From assembly GCA_964460435.1 (NCBI GenBank), contig CAYWRH010000004.1:10009-74008 (forward strand): a stretch of DNA of 64,000 nucleotides, in the 5' to 3' direction. This document shows, piece by piece, positions 28,178 through 36,614 of the stretch (positions are counted from its first letter, which is position 1; each line of letters starts with the position of its first letter). A program made the position numbers and the translations under genes. Source of the stretch: JAAZBV01 sp964460435 (GTDB taxonomy: Bacteria > Desulfobacterota > DSM-4660 > Desulfatiglandales > HGW-15). Under the pieces are notes generated by a model, which saw only the letters and a list, made by a program, of their open reading frames with translations, had not been told where the DNA came from and ran no database searches.

Positions 28178-28207
28178 GTTGTGTCGCCTCTCTTAACACA
28201 AATTGCA
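28178..28207 (+). repeat. Short palindromic repeat, copy 4
   Basis: TTGTGTCGCCTCTCTTAACA followed by CAA. It is a diverged copy of the element at 25653; the outer TTGTGT/ACACAA arms are kept. Confidence 0.65.
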
Positions 28208-28227
28208 TGACTCATTCAAAACATGGT

Positions 28228-28255
28228 TTGACAACCGGTCCGAATATGGTACTAT
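28228..28255 (+). promoter_or_regulatory. Putative promoter of the Phd/RelE-type operon
   Basis: TTGACA at 28228-28233 and TACTAT at 28250-28255 with a 16-base spacer, 21 bases before the antitoxin start. Antitoxins of this type usually repress their own promoter. Confidence 0.55.
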
Positions 28256-28276
28256 TTACGGCCTGGAGGTGTAATA

Positions 28277-28555
28277 ATGAATATTACAAGTGATATCAAA
28301 CCGGTAACCTATTTAAAGTCAAGGGCAGCCGACCTGCTTAATCAAATTAATGAAACCCAGCGGCCTGTTATTATTACTCAGAATGGTGAACCAAGGGCTG
28401 TTTTACAGGATCCAAAAAGCTATGAAAATATGCGGAATGCTATTGGCATTTTAAAACTTCTATCTGAAGGCGAAGCAAATATAAAAGATGGCCGGGTTAA
28501 ACCTCAGGAGGATGTTTTGAAACATATTGAGGAGAGGTTAAAGGTAAACAAATAA
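28277..28555 (+). CDS. Type II antitoxin, Phd/YefM family
   Basis: 92 aa. The N-terminus (KPVTYLKSRAADLLNQIN, then PVIITQNGEPRAVL) is the Phd/YefM DNA-binding fold, and the C-terminal tail that wraps the toxin follows. GGAGG precedes the ATG. The stop overlaps the toxin start. It neutralises the RelE/ParE-type protein encoded next and probably represses the operon. Confidence 0.9.
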   Translation: MNITSDIKPVTYLKSRAADLLNQINETQRPVIITQNGEPRAVLQDPKSYENMRNAIGILKLLSEGEANIKDGRVKPQEDVLKHIEERLKVNK

Positions 28556-28884
28556 TGGTCCGGAAATACCATGTTGCATGGGCGGAAACAGCTCAACAGG
28601 ATTTAATACAAATCATTGATTATATAGCCGTCGATAACCCGGAAAACGCCTCAAGAATCCTGCAAAAAATCAAGCAAAAAGCGGCAGCACTCTATACTAT
28701 GCCTGAGCCTGGTCGAATAGTACCAGAACTAAAAGAGCAGGGGATACACACTTACCGTGAAATAGTTATTGCTCCCTGGCGGGTAATTTACAGGATATCC
28801 GATACAGTTGTATTCGTTTTGTCTGTTATCGACTCAAGACGAAATGTAGAAGATATTTTATTCGATAGATATATTAAAAAATAA
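28555..28884 (+). CDS. RelE/ParE superfamily toxin
   Basis: 109 aa with the ParE/RelE pattern: VAWAETAQQDLIQIIDYIA at the start, MPEPGRIVPEL in the middle, and YREIVIAPWRVIYRI plus VIDSRRNVEDIL at the end. It starts within the antitoxin stop, as in many such operons. Whether it cleaves ribosome-bound mRNA or attacks gyrase cannot be told; the Y-R-I-Y C-terminal block is closer to the ParE/plasmid stabilisation type. Confidence 0.9.
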   Translation: MVRKYHVAWAETAQQDLIQIIDYIAVDNPENASRILQKIKQKAAALYTMPEPGRIVPELKEQGIHTYREIVIAPWRVIYRISDTVVFVLSVIDSRRNVEDILFDRYIKK

Positions 28885-29070
28885 AGGCATATAGCTTAAG
28901 AAGGTACCGGAATCCTGATCCTGATAAATGATTTAAAGGGTTGTATCAGCATAAAAAACATGCTATCCATATCGCTATCTTCAGATTCATGTTAATGTTT
29001 TTTCAGACTTACCAGGTTTTACACATCAGGCTTTGGTATTATTTATTAATATTTTTTTCAGGAGGAAAAG

Positions 29071-29571
29071 ATGAGGTCAAGAATAGTTGTATCTATTTGT
29101 TGTTTGATGTTGGCGATTTCAATTTCAGCATGCAGTGCCAAAACAGTTAAGGTAGAAAATAAAAGCAAAGAAGAATATGCAAAAGAGATAATAGAGCTGA
29201 CAGATGTCAATAAAATCATTGATCAGGTGATGACGCAGATAAAACAGATGCAGGGGCAAATGATGGCCCAGGCAGGCATATCTGAGAGTGAAAAAGAAAA
29301 GGCAATGGCGCTCCAGGAAAAGGTCCAGGCGAAAATGCTAGAGGCATTTGATATGAAAAAAATTGAGCCTCAATTTATTGATATCTTTATATCTGTTTAC
29401 ACAGTTGAGGAGCTAAAGGCCATATCCGATTTTTATAAAACACCTGAGGGTAAGAGCATGCTTCAAAAGCAGCCCCAGGTTATGCAGAAAAGCATGCAGG
29501 TTGCTCAGAACATAGTTCAGGGCCTGCTTCCTGAACTCCAGAAAATTGTACAGGAGGCGAAAAAGAAATAA
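29071..29571 (+). CDS. DUF2059 domain lipoprotein
   Basis: 166 aa. A signal with lipobox SISAC (Cys21) is followed by a helical DUF2059-type domain (VYTVEELKAISDFYKTPEGK is the family hallmark at about 110-130). The N-terminal part is rich in Gln and Met (IKQMQGQMMAQAG). It is probably anchored to a periplasmic membrane face. An AGGAGG site is present. Function of DUF2059 is not established. Confidence 0.85.
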   Translation: MRSRIVVSICCLMLAISISACSAKTVKVENKSKEEYAKEIIELTDVNKIIDQVMTQIKQMQGQMMAQAGISESEKEKAMALQEKVQAKMLEAFDMKKIEPQFIDIFISVYTVEELKAISDFYKTPEGKSMLQKQPQVMQKSMQVAQNIVQGLLPELQKIVQEAKKK

Positions 29572-29580
29572 TAAGCCTTT

Positions 29581-29640
29581 ATCCAGAATGAGACAACTTC
29601 TGGATGATGCTTTAAGCTGTTAGCGATCAGATGTCAGCTA
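29581..29640 (+). repeat. Hairpin plus CAG-rich tail repeat, copy A1
   Basis: ATCCAGAA and TTCTGGAT pair around nine bases, followed by a tail with TTAGCGATCAGATGTCAGC. The same unit in the same order occurs at 36521-36580. Confidence 0.8.
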
Positions 29641-29652
29641 ATTCTTTGCGTC

Positions 29653-30227
29653 TGTTTTAAGGCCGGGATGAGTGAGCTGGGCTATATTGAAGGCAAGAAT
29701 ATTGTGTATGATCCTCAGGTAAAGGATTTTGACCCGGAAGGGCAGAAGGCTGCTGTACAGAAGTTTGTCAAGGACAAGGTTGACCTGATCTTTACCTTTC
29801 CCACAGAGGCAACAGTCATAGCCTATAATAATACTAAAGGAACAGATATACCCGTGGTATTTGCCATGTGCGGAGTGGAGGGGAATCTTCCCATTGAGAG
29901 TGTGAACCATACCTTTAGGAAACATAACCGGGGTGCGTTATCCATGACCGGAAAAGCGGGGATAAATACAATATTCCTGCTGGCGGCGGAGTCCCATTTA
30001 CACTGGATCAGGGGGCGATCTTCTCGTTTATACCTGACAGTGCAGAGATGGGCAGGCTTGCTGCCCCTCTGGCGCATAAGATCTTCAGCGGTATTCCAGC
30101 CGGCACTATCCCTCTTGTTACGCCCGAAAACTACCTTTGGCTTAATCTCAGGGCATTTAAGAAGCTTGGACTTACTGCCTCTGAAGGACTTTTACACCAG
30201 GCAAGGCACATAATCCGGGATAAATAA
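29653..30227 (+). pseudogene. ABC transporter substrate-binding protein (PF04392-like) remnant
   Basis: The first part reads FKAGMSELGYIEGKNIVYDP, then LIFTFPTEATVIAYNNTKGT and IPVVFAMCGV, as in the TrpX/YtfQ-like ABC binding family. In a second frame it ends GVPFTLDQGAIFSFIPDS, then NYLWLNLRAFKKLGL, to TAA at 30225-30227. The N-terminus and signal are missing, and the middle is lost by deletion and frameshift. No permease or ATPase gene is nearby. Confidence 0.75.
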
Positions 30228-30468
30228 TATCCTCTTTGCCTTAGTAAATATCACAGAGGGTATGTTCCGGGTAAACCAATAGCGCCTTATATCCTTTAAT
30301 TTTGAGTTTTTTAATGGCGCCGCTCTCTTAATAATTTAAATCATTTGCCTATGACTTATGGAATTTGATATCAAGTATATGTCATCCCTGAAAGGCATAC
30401 CCTCATCATGTCAGAGGGTGTTACTGAACGAACTATTTTACTTAATCATGGCAAGGAGGAAGTGAGAT

Positions 30469-30831
30469 ATGAGTAATGCGAGATACCTGTGCATTGTAGC
30501 TTCAAGGCCAAATCCCGGAAGAGAAGAGGATTATGATAAATGGTATGACCGGCATGTAACGACCTTTTTCGGGTTCCCCGGTCTTAAGAAGGTGGTAAGA
30601 AACAGGTTTTACCAGGGTATGCAGAACCCTGATTCATGCCCTCAATACCTGGTTATTTATGAATTTGACACAAAGGCGGACCTGGAGGCGTTCCTTACGA
30701 GTGATGCAGCAAAGGAGGCCATTAGGGAATATGAAGAGGAGTGGAAGGGGCAGGGGGAATTTTTATGGTCAGGCTTTTATGAGCCGGTAAAGAAGCTTGA
30801 GAGGCAGGCTGACTATGACACGGGTAAATAA
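30469..30831 (+). CDS. Dimeric alpha-beta barrel (EthD/ABM-like) small protein
   Basis: 120 aa with the ferredoxin-like pattern of dimeric alpha-beta barrel proteins: YLCIVASRPNPGREEDYDKW starts strand and helix, KVVRNRFYQG and PQYLVIYEFDTKADLEAFL follow. No catalytic residues are obvious. AGGAGG-like sequence precedes the ATG. The 3' end overlaps the start of the esterase gene by 17 bases, so they are co-translated. Role unknown. Confidence 0.7.
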   Translation: MSNARYLCIVASRPNPGREEDYDKWYDRHVTTFFGFPGLKKVVRNRFYQGMQNPDSCPQYLVIYEFDTKADLEAFLTSDAAKEAIREYEEEWKGQGEFLWSGFYEPVKKLERQADYDTGK

Positions 30832-32779
30832 CAGAACAGGGGCATATTCATCATTAAGGCATGGCATGCTTATTGTTATATTGGTTATCTTTATTTCTGT
30901 GAATCTGCATGCGGGTCAACCCGAATTCAGGAAGATATTCGGGAGCAACATGGTTTTACCCTGTGACAGACCCATTATCTTAAGCGGGTATGCATCGCCG
31001 GATGCTTCACTTGCGCTTGAGATTAATGGAAGAAAATACGACGGCATAAAGAGCGACGAAAAAGGGGAATGGAGGAAAGAGATCGCTCCACTGCCTGCTG
31101 GAGGCCCTTACAGGATAAGGCTTTCGAACAATAGCGGCGCTGAGACTGTGCTTGAAAACGTGCTTGCTGGCAATGTCTGGCTATGCTCAGGGCAGTCCAA
31201 CATGGCCTACCCTGTAGCGGGCTCTATTGATCAGCCTGCTGCATATAATCAGGGACATCCTTTTATCCGGCTCTTTACAGTCCCCATGCGCGCAGAGATA
31301 AACCCACAGGAAGAATTTTCTGACCCGGTCTCATGGCAGACCGCTACGGATGAAAGCGTAAAGGGTTTTTCTGCTGTGTGTTATTTCTTTGCCCGTGAGA
31401 TGATTGAAGAGGATGGCATTCCACTTGGGCTGATTAATGCCTCCTGGGGAGGTTCTGCTATTGAGGCATGGATAAGCGAGCAGAATCTTGAGAGAATAAA
31501 GGAGTATGAAAACAAGGTTGTTCAGCTGAGGCAGTACAGAAAGAATAAAAGAGAGGCGGAACTTGCATTCGCAAGGGGCTGGATGGAATGGTGGCAAAAA
31601 AGCTCAGATCAGGGCAGTGTATGGGAAAGGGGGCTGCTTGATAAAGATGCAGAGTGGAAACCCGCGCCATTACAGGACTGGAAGAGTTACCCGGATGAGC
31701 GCCTTAAAAATCATCACGGGATGCTCTGGTTTTCAAGAAGTTTTGAGCTTGATTCAGCCCTTGCAGCTAAAAAGGCCACATTTGTTCTGGGTAATATAGA
31801 TGAGGTGGACTCCACATGGATAAACGGGAAATTTGTTAATAACTCGTTTGGATACGGAACCAGGCGTGAGTACCCCCTTGAACCGGGCATGCTTAAAAAG
31901 GGGATCAACCAGATAACCGTGAATGTCCTCAATACATGGGGCGCTGGCGGCATGACTGGGCCTGCCAGGGAGGTCGGATTAAGATTTGAAGGAGGCCAGT
32001 TTTTGCCCCTTGGCGCTGACTGGTATTACAGGTTTATACCCCGTGAAACAGGTCTGCCACCCAGAAGCCCGTGGGAAAGCGTATCAGGCATAACAGGCAT
32101 GTATAATGCCATGATATCACCCATAAAGCCTTTTACTCCTGAAGGTGTAATATGGTATCAGGGCGAATCCAATGCAGAGACAAGCCATACATATAGGGAG
32201 CTTTTAACATCGCTTGTTAATGACTGGCGCACCCTGTTTGGGCAGAGACTAAAGTTTATCATTGTACAGCTCCCCAATTATGGGGCGGTTGCTACAAGCC
32301 CGGTTGAGTCAGGCTGGGCAAATATTCGCAATATACAGCAGCAGGTCGCCCTTAATGATGACCTTGTGGGACTCACTGTAACTCATGATGTTGGGGATGA
32401 TGCTGATATACACCCTAAAAGGAAATGGGTAGTGGGCCTGCGCGCTGCAAGGGTGGCACAGGCTATTAATGGAAAAGGGGCGGCTGATGGAGTAGTCCCG
32501 AATGTGGCAGATATAAATCAGGATTATGCCACACTTGAATTTACACCCCCATTATACTTTGATGCAGCAGAAAAAGAGGTTGCTGGTTTCAGCCTGTGTG
32601 CAGGCGGGAAGCCATGTGTTTTTACCAAGGCACTCCAAAAAGGAAGTAAAATACAGATAAGCCTGGATACCCTTTCTGAAGCAGAAACAGTAAGGTACTG
32701 CTGGTCTGATGGCGGAGAGTGTGAACTCAAGGCAATGAATGGGCTGCCTGTAAGCTCATTTGAGCTTAGGCTCAAGTAG
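30815..32779 (+). CDS. Sialate O-acetylesterase-type SGNH carbohydrate esterase
   Basis: 654 aa from the ATG with GAGAGG upstream. A Sec signal (MLIVILVIFISVNLHA) is followed by the SGNH blocks: block I SGQSNM with the nucleophile Ser near residue 130, block III WYQGESN, and the Asp-His pair in DADIHPKRKW. A jelly-roll insert (about 290-380, LGNIDEVDSTWINGK) is typical of this family. In carbohydrate-using bacteria, such enzymes remove acetyl groups from sialic acids or from xylan. With GH3 and GH43 enzymes in the window, xylan deacetylation is more likely, but is inferred. Confidence 0.88.
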   Translation: MTRVNNRTGAYSSLRHGMLIVILVIFISVNLHAGQPEFRKIFGSNMVLPCDRPIILSGYASPDASLALEINGRKYDGIKSDEKGEWRKEIAPLPAGGPYRIRLSNNSGAETVLENVLAGNVWLCSGQSNMAYPVAGSIDQPAAYNQGHPFIRLFTVPMRAEINPQEEFSDPVSWQTATDESVKGFSAVCYFFAREMIEEDGIPLGLINASWGGSAIEAWISEQNLERIKEYENKVVQLRQYRKNKREAELAFARGWMEWWQKSSDQGSVWERGLLDKDAEWKPAPLQDWKSYPDERLKNHHGMLWFSRSFELDSALAAKKATFVLGNIDEVDSTWINGKFVNNSFGYGTRREYPLEPGMLKKGINQITVNVLNTWGAGGMTGPAREVGLRFEGGQFLPLGADWYYRFIPRETGLPPRSPWESVSGITGMYNAMISPIKPFTPEGVIWYQGESNAETSHTYRELLTSLVNDWRTLFGQRLKFIIVQLPNYGAVATSPVESGWANIRNIQQQVALNDDLVGLTVTHDVGDDADIHPKRKWVVGLRAARVAQAINGKGAADGVVPNVADINQDYATLEFTPPLYFDAAEKEVAGFSLCAGGKPCVFTKALQKGSKIQISLDTLSEAETVRYCWSDGGECELKAMNGLPVSSFELRLK

Positions 32780-32970
32780 ATGTCAGCACCTCAGAAAAGA
32801 GGAGTTACTGCCCCTTTATGATATGAGCATTATATGTTTTTTAGTATCTTAAAATGTGATATAGAGCCTCAATAATATCTATTTATGAAGGTTTTGAATC
32901 AGGATAATAAATCATGCTGGCCCTGGCCAGCTATTTAAAAGCTAAATGCTTTTTAAGTTGAGAAGATAAA

Positions 32971-34278
32971 ATGGAAACATTATGGGTTATTGCAATTTCT
33001 GCGGCAATAGGGACCATTTTTTTTATCTGGTTTTCAAGGGCCGTAAAAAAAAGCGCTGCAATGCGTGAATATATCATGTCGCATCAGTGGCTGCTCCACC
33101 CCAATTCCATCTGCTACTGGCGGGCAGCCATGGCATTGCTTGGTTTTGCGCTCTATTTTGTTACCCCGTATCAGGCCATTGCCATATTTATATTTACCTT
33201 TGCAGCAATACTGGATGGTGTGGACGGTGTTGTGGCAAGGGGATGTAACCTGGGGTCAGTCTGGGGAGAATGGCTTGACCCCATGTGCGACAAACTGACC
33301 TATCTGCCGCCACTAATAGGTTTTGCATTTACAGGCATCCTTTCATGGAAACTGGTTCTTATACTCACAATAATTGAATTTGCAGGACAGTTCTTTGCAA
33401 GGAAGGTGCTAAGCTGGCTAAAGGTTTCAGGCGCAGCGAATAATTTCGGAAAGATAAAGGCCATTATCTGCTTTGCCCTTGTCATCCTGTGCGCCCTGCT
33501 GGATAAAAACCCTGAACTCCTGAACATAACTGACAGCATCCTCATGGCATGTATTGCCCTTTCTGTAGCATCAGTCCTCTTCAAGTTTATACCCAACCGG
33601 CTCTATGCGGATATACTCTCCGGGCTCAATTTTATATGCGGGGTGATAAGCCTTGTCTTGACATATCACCACCATTTTGCATGGGCCATCTGCGTTATTA
33701 TTGCAGGGCAGCTATTTGACCTGTTTGACGGGCGCATGGCCTTGAAGCATGGCGGCACAAAGTTTGGCCCCTACATGGATGATATTGCAGATTTTGTCAG
33801 CTTTGGTCTGGCGCCTGCGTATGTTGTTATACAAAGAGGCGGGTTTCTCGCCTATATTATTGGAGTGGTTTATATCTTTAGTGTTGCCTTCCGTCTTATC
33901 CGTTTCGTTAAAAAGGATAAAAACCGGACTGATATCCCCGCCGGTATATTTAACGGGCTTCCAAGCCCTGCCGGGGCTATGATCGTACTGGGGGCATCAC
34001 TTGTAGCGACACCCCCAATTTTGTGGGCGATCACATCCATCTCCATTATCCTTATGGTGAGCCATATCCGGTTTGCCCATTTCGGGAGGGTCATCATCAA
34101 GAAGATACCAAGGCCCCTCTTCTTTGTGATCAGCGCAGCAATCATTGTCACAATCTCGCTCATCTTCAAGACAAAAAGTGCCCAGATGTTCGGATATCTT
34201 ATCCTTGCCGCTATTATTGTCTATCTGATCACAGGCCTTGTCCAGGCAAAAGGCCTTTCACAGCCTTTAAAAGATTAA
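32971..34278 (+). CDS. Tandem CDP-alcohol phosphatidyltransferase (two domains in one chain)
   Basis: 435 aa with two copies of the CDP-alcohol phosphotransferase motif DGxxAxx(8)GxxxDxxxD. The first (about 88-110) reads DGVVARGCNLGSVWGEWLDP. The second (about 252-275) reads DGRMALKHGGTKFGPYMDD followed by IADFVSFGLAPA, which is the phosphatidylserine synthase-like form. Numerous membrane helices surround both. Domain 1 looks PgsA-like. It probably makes membrane phospholipid heads from CDP-diacylglycerol. In domain 2 the usual Arg of the AR pair is Leu-Lys, so activity there is less certain. Confidence 0.85.
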   Translation: METLWVIAISAAIGTIFFIWFSRAVKKSAAMREYIMSHQWLLHPNSICYWRAAMALLGFALYFVTPYQAIAIFIFTFAAILDGVDGVVARGCNLGSVWGEWLDPMCDKLTYLPPLIGFAFTGILSWKLVLILTIIEFAGQFFARKVLSWLKVSGAANNFGKIKAIICFALVILCALLDKNPELLNITDSILMACIALSVASVLFKFIPNRLYADILSGLNFICGVISLVLTYHHHFAWAICVIIAGQLFDLFDGRMALKHGGTKFGPYMDDIADFVSFGLAPAYVVIQRGGFLAYIIGVVYIFSVAFRLIRFVKKDKNRTDIPAGIFNGLPSPAGAMIVLGASLVATPPILWAITSISIILMVSHIRFAHFGRVIIKKIPRPLFFVISAAIIVTISLIFKTKSAQMFGYLILAAIIVYLITGLVQAKGLSQPLKD

Positions 34279-34463
34279 TACATCCTGCTTCAGGACAGAA
34301 AGTCTCTCTGCATCAGGAGATGTGCAGCAGAAATTATTATGCATTGTTTCCTGAATCAGGGCCTGACAAGGCAAACAGCCAGGGCAGAGTGAGTTTGCCT
34401 TGCTATAGCTTTGGCGATGACAGACTGTGCACTGGCTGTTTCAAATAATAATTTAATAGCTGT

Positions 34464-36389
34464 CTAATAACTCAGCCCATATCCTACCGGGAACAAGGGG
34501 TTATATCTTTCTTCAGGCATATTGATATTCATTGGAAGCTCCGCATTTGACCTTGGCCATGAGAAAGAGAGTTTTCCTGTGGGGCTATAGTCGCCGAACA
34601 GCACATCTGTAATCCCCAGACCCTCTGTGCCTGGTAAAAACGCCGCTATAATCGCATCCGCCTGCGGGAGTATATCATTAATTATCATCGGCCTGCCTGA
34701 GATAACAATCACCACCACAGGTATACCTGCCTTTTTAAGGTTGTTTATGGCTGCAACATCCTCTACATCAAGTGAAAGGTCTTCTTTATCGCCAATGCCC
34801 TCTGCATAAGGCAGTTCACCAACGACAGCAATACCAAGGGATGCGCCCTCTGCGCCTGTTCCATCAAGGGAGTATGTCACCTCTGTCTCCTTCGAGACCG
34901 CCTGCTTAACGGCAGAAAGCACTGTTGTGCCGCCGGGTGTAACCTCCCCTGTCTGTCCCTGCCATCGGATGGTCCATCCGCCGCACTGGTTGCCTATATT
35001 ATCTGCGCTTTTACCTGCAACATGAATCCTTGCGCTTGTTTTAGAGATGGGGAGCGCCTTGTTATCATTTTTTAAAAGCACTAAGGATTTACGCACCGCC
35101 TCCCTTGCAACAGCACGGTGTTCAGGTGAACCGAATTGGTTATGCAGCGACCTGTCAGCCTTATGGTTCCTTGTTTCATCCATAAGCCCCATTGCAAGCT
35201 TTACCCTCAGGATACGGGTAACAGCATCATCTATACGGGACATAGGCACCTTTCCCTCTTCGACAAGGGCCTTGAGCGTGTCAAAAAATTCACGATAACC
35301 GCCCGGTTCCATGGCCATGTCCATACCTGCATTAATTGATATCATGATGGATTCCTTCAGGTTCATTGGGTTTATCTGGCGTATAGCATTATAGTCTGAT
35401 ATCAGAAAGCCATCAAACCCCAGCTCCTCCTTGAGTATCTCGGTCAAGAGCCTTTTGCTGCCTGAACAACGCTCCCCGTTCCATGTGCTGTATGAGGGCA
35501 TAATAGTTCCCACACCCGCCTCAATGGCTGCTATATAACCAGGCAGATGAATACGGCGTAACGTGGCCTCATCCACCTTTGTATCCCCCTGATCAAGCCA
35601 CATGCGGACTATATCTCCTCCAGGGAAACCGGGCCTTGGCCTCTTTGTTGCCTCTGTGCCGCCATCACCGATGTAATGCTTGGCGCAGGCAAGAACAGAA
35701 AGAGGATCAGAGAGGTCTGTGCCCTGAAGCCCCTTTACCATAGCCTTTCCAAGCGCCTTGACTATTTCAGGGTCTTCTGAAAAGCCCTCATATGTGCGGC
35801 CCCACCTTATGTCCTGGGGCACTGTTACAGCAGGGGCAAATGTCCAGTGTATGCCGGTGGCACGCATCTCTTTTGCTGTTATCCTGCCGATCCTTTCCAC
35901 AAGCTCAGGGTCACGGGTGCAGCCCAGGGCTATGTTATGGGGAAATATGACAGCGCCAAGCACATTGCTGTGACCGTGAACAGCATCTATCCCGTAAAGG
36001 GCAGGTATCTTGAGCCTTGTCTTTAATGCCTCTTCCTGCACCCTGTCATAAAGATTAGTCCATTCGATAAGGCTGTTATCTTTTGCCGGGTCTGAATCGC
36101 CGCCGCTTAAGACAGAGCCGATAAAATATTTCTGCATGTCACCAACATTACCGAGCACCTTGTCCTGCTCAGGCTGGGTCATCTGGCCTATCTTTTCATC
36201 AAGGGTCATCTTACTTAATATCTCTTTTGCCTTTGCATCAAAGGCCTTAAACCCTTTTATTGACTGGACTGGTTCGGCCTGGTTCTCTTTTTTTACCTGT
36301 TCGGGTGCCTGAGACTGGCATGATATAAATAGTAAAGATATGAGAATTAAACATAATAATGTTAAATGACTAATGTTTGCCTTTTTCAT
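34464..36389 (-). CDS. Glycoside hydrolase family 3 lipoprotein (beta-glucosidase/glucan exohydrolase type)
   Basis: 641 aa. The lipobox FISC gives Cys24. The GH3 barrel starts with MTLDEKIGQMTQPEQ; ALYGIDAVHGHSNV and FAPAVTVPQDIRWGRTYEGF are standard, and KHYIGDGGT carries substrate contacts. The nucleophile Asp lies at about 331 (LISDYNAI). The second domain ends at FPVGYGLSY with no fibronectin domain, like two-domain glucan exohydrolases. It therefore probably trims beta-glucan or cello-oligosaccharides outside the inner membrane. It differs from the PA14-bearing GH3 at 6.9 kb. Confidence 0.92.
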   Translation of the reverse strand: MKKANISHLTLLCLILISLLFISCQSQAPEQVKKENQAEPVQSIKGFKAFDAKAKEILSKMTLDEKIGQMTQPEQDKVLGNVGDMQKYFIGSVLSGGDSDPAKDNSLIEWTNLYDRVQEEALKTRLKIPALYGIDAVHGHSNVLGAVIFPHNIALGCTRDPELVERIGRITAKEMRATGIHWTFAPAVTVPQDIRWGRTYEGFSEDPEIVKALGKAMVKGLQGTDLSDPLSVLACAKHYIGDGGTEATKRPRPGFPGGDIVRMWLDQGDTKVDEATLRRIHLPGYIAAIEAGVGTIMPSYSTWNGERCSGSKRLLTEILKEELGFDGFLISDYNAIRQINPMNLKESIMISINAGMDMAMEPGGYREFFDTLKALVEEGKVPMSRIDDAVTRILRVKLAMGLMDETRNHKADRSLHNQFGSPEHRAVAREAVRKSLVLLKNDNKALPISKTSARIHVAGKSADNIGNQCGGWTIRWQGQTGEVTPGGTTVLSAVKQAVSKETEVTYSLDGTGAEGASLGIAVVGELPYAEGIGDKEDLSLDVEDVAAINNLKKAGIPVVVIVISGRPMIINDILPQADAIIAAFLPGTEGLGITDVLFGDYSPTGKLSFSWPRSNAELPMNINMPEERYNPLFPVGYGLSY

Positions 36390-36520
36390 TTTGCCGCTCC
36401 TTAAGGTTTATTAATCTTGCTGGAATTGACGCATATTACAAAAGCCTCATGATCTTTACAACACTTTTAGTTACCCTTCATTCACTTTACTTTTTAAGAT
36501 TATTCAGATATTTAGTGTTC

Positions 36521-36580
36521 ATCCAGAAAGAAACAAATTCTGGATGTAGCTTTCAGCAATCAGCGATCAGCTGTCAGCAA
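36521..36580 (+). repeat. Hairpin plus CAG-rich tail repeat, copy A2
   Basis: ATCCAGAA and TTCTGGAT pair around nine bases, then CAATCAGCGATCAGCTGTC follows. It matches copy A1 at 29581-29640 along its full length and lies just before purB. Confidence 0.8.
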
Positions 36581-36614
36581 TGGAAATTTTTATTTTCAAG
36601 ATATGGAGGCATTT

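Noticed and set aside
30228..30468. Possible gene in the gap before the alpha-beta barrel protein
   Set aside because: No frame with a start, ribosome site and recognisable sequence was found.
34278..34448. Short Cys-containing open frame (about 42 codons from ATG near 34319)
   Set aside because: The AGGAG touches the start codon with no spacing, the frame runs in from the preceding gene, and no family is recognised; support is too weak for a gene.
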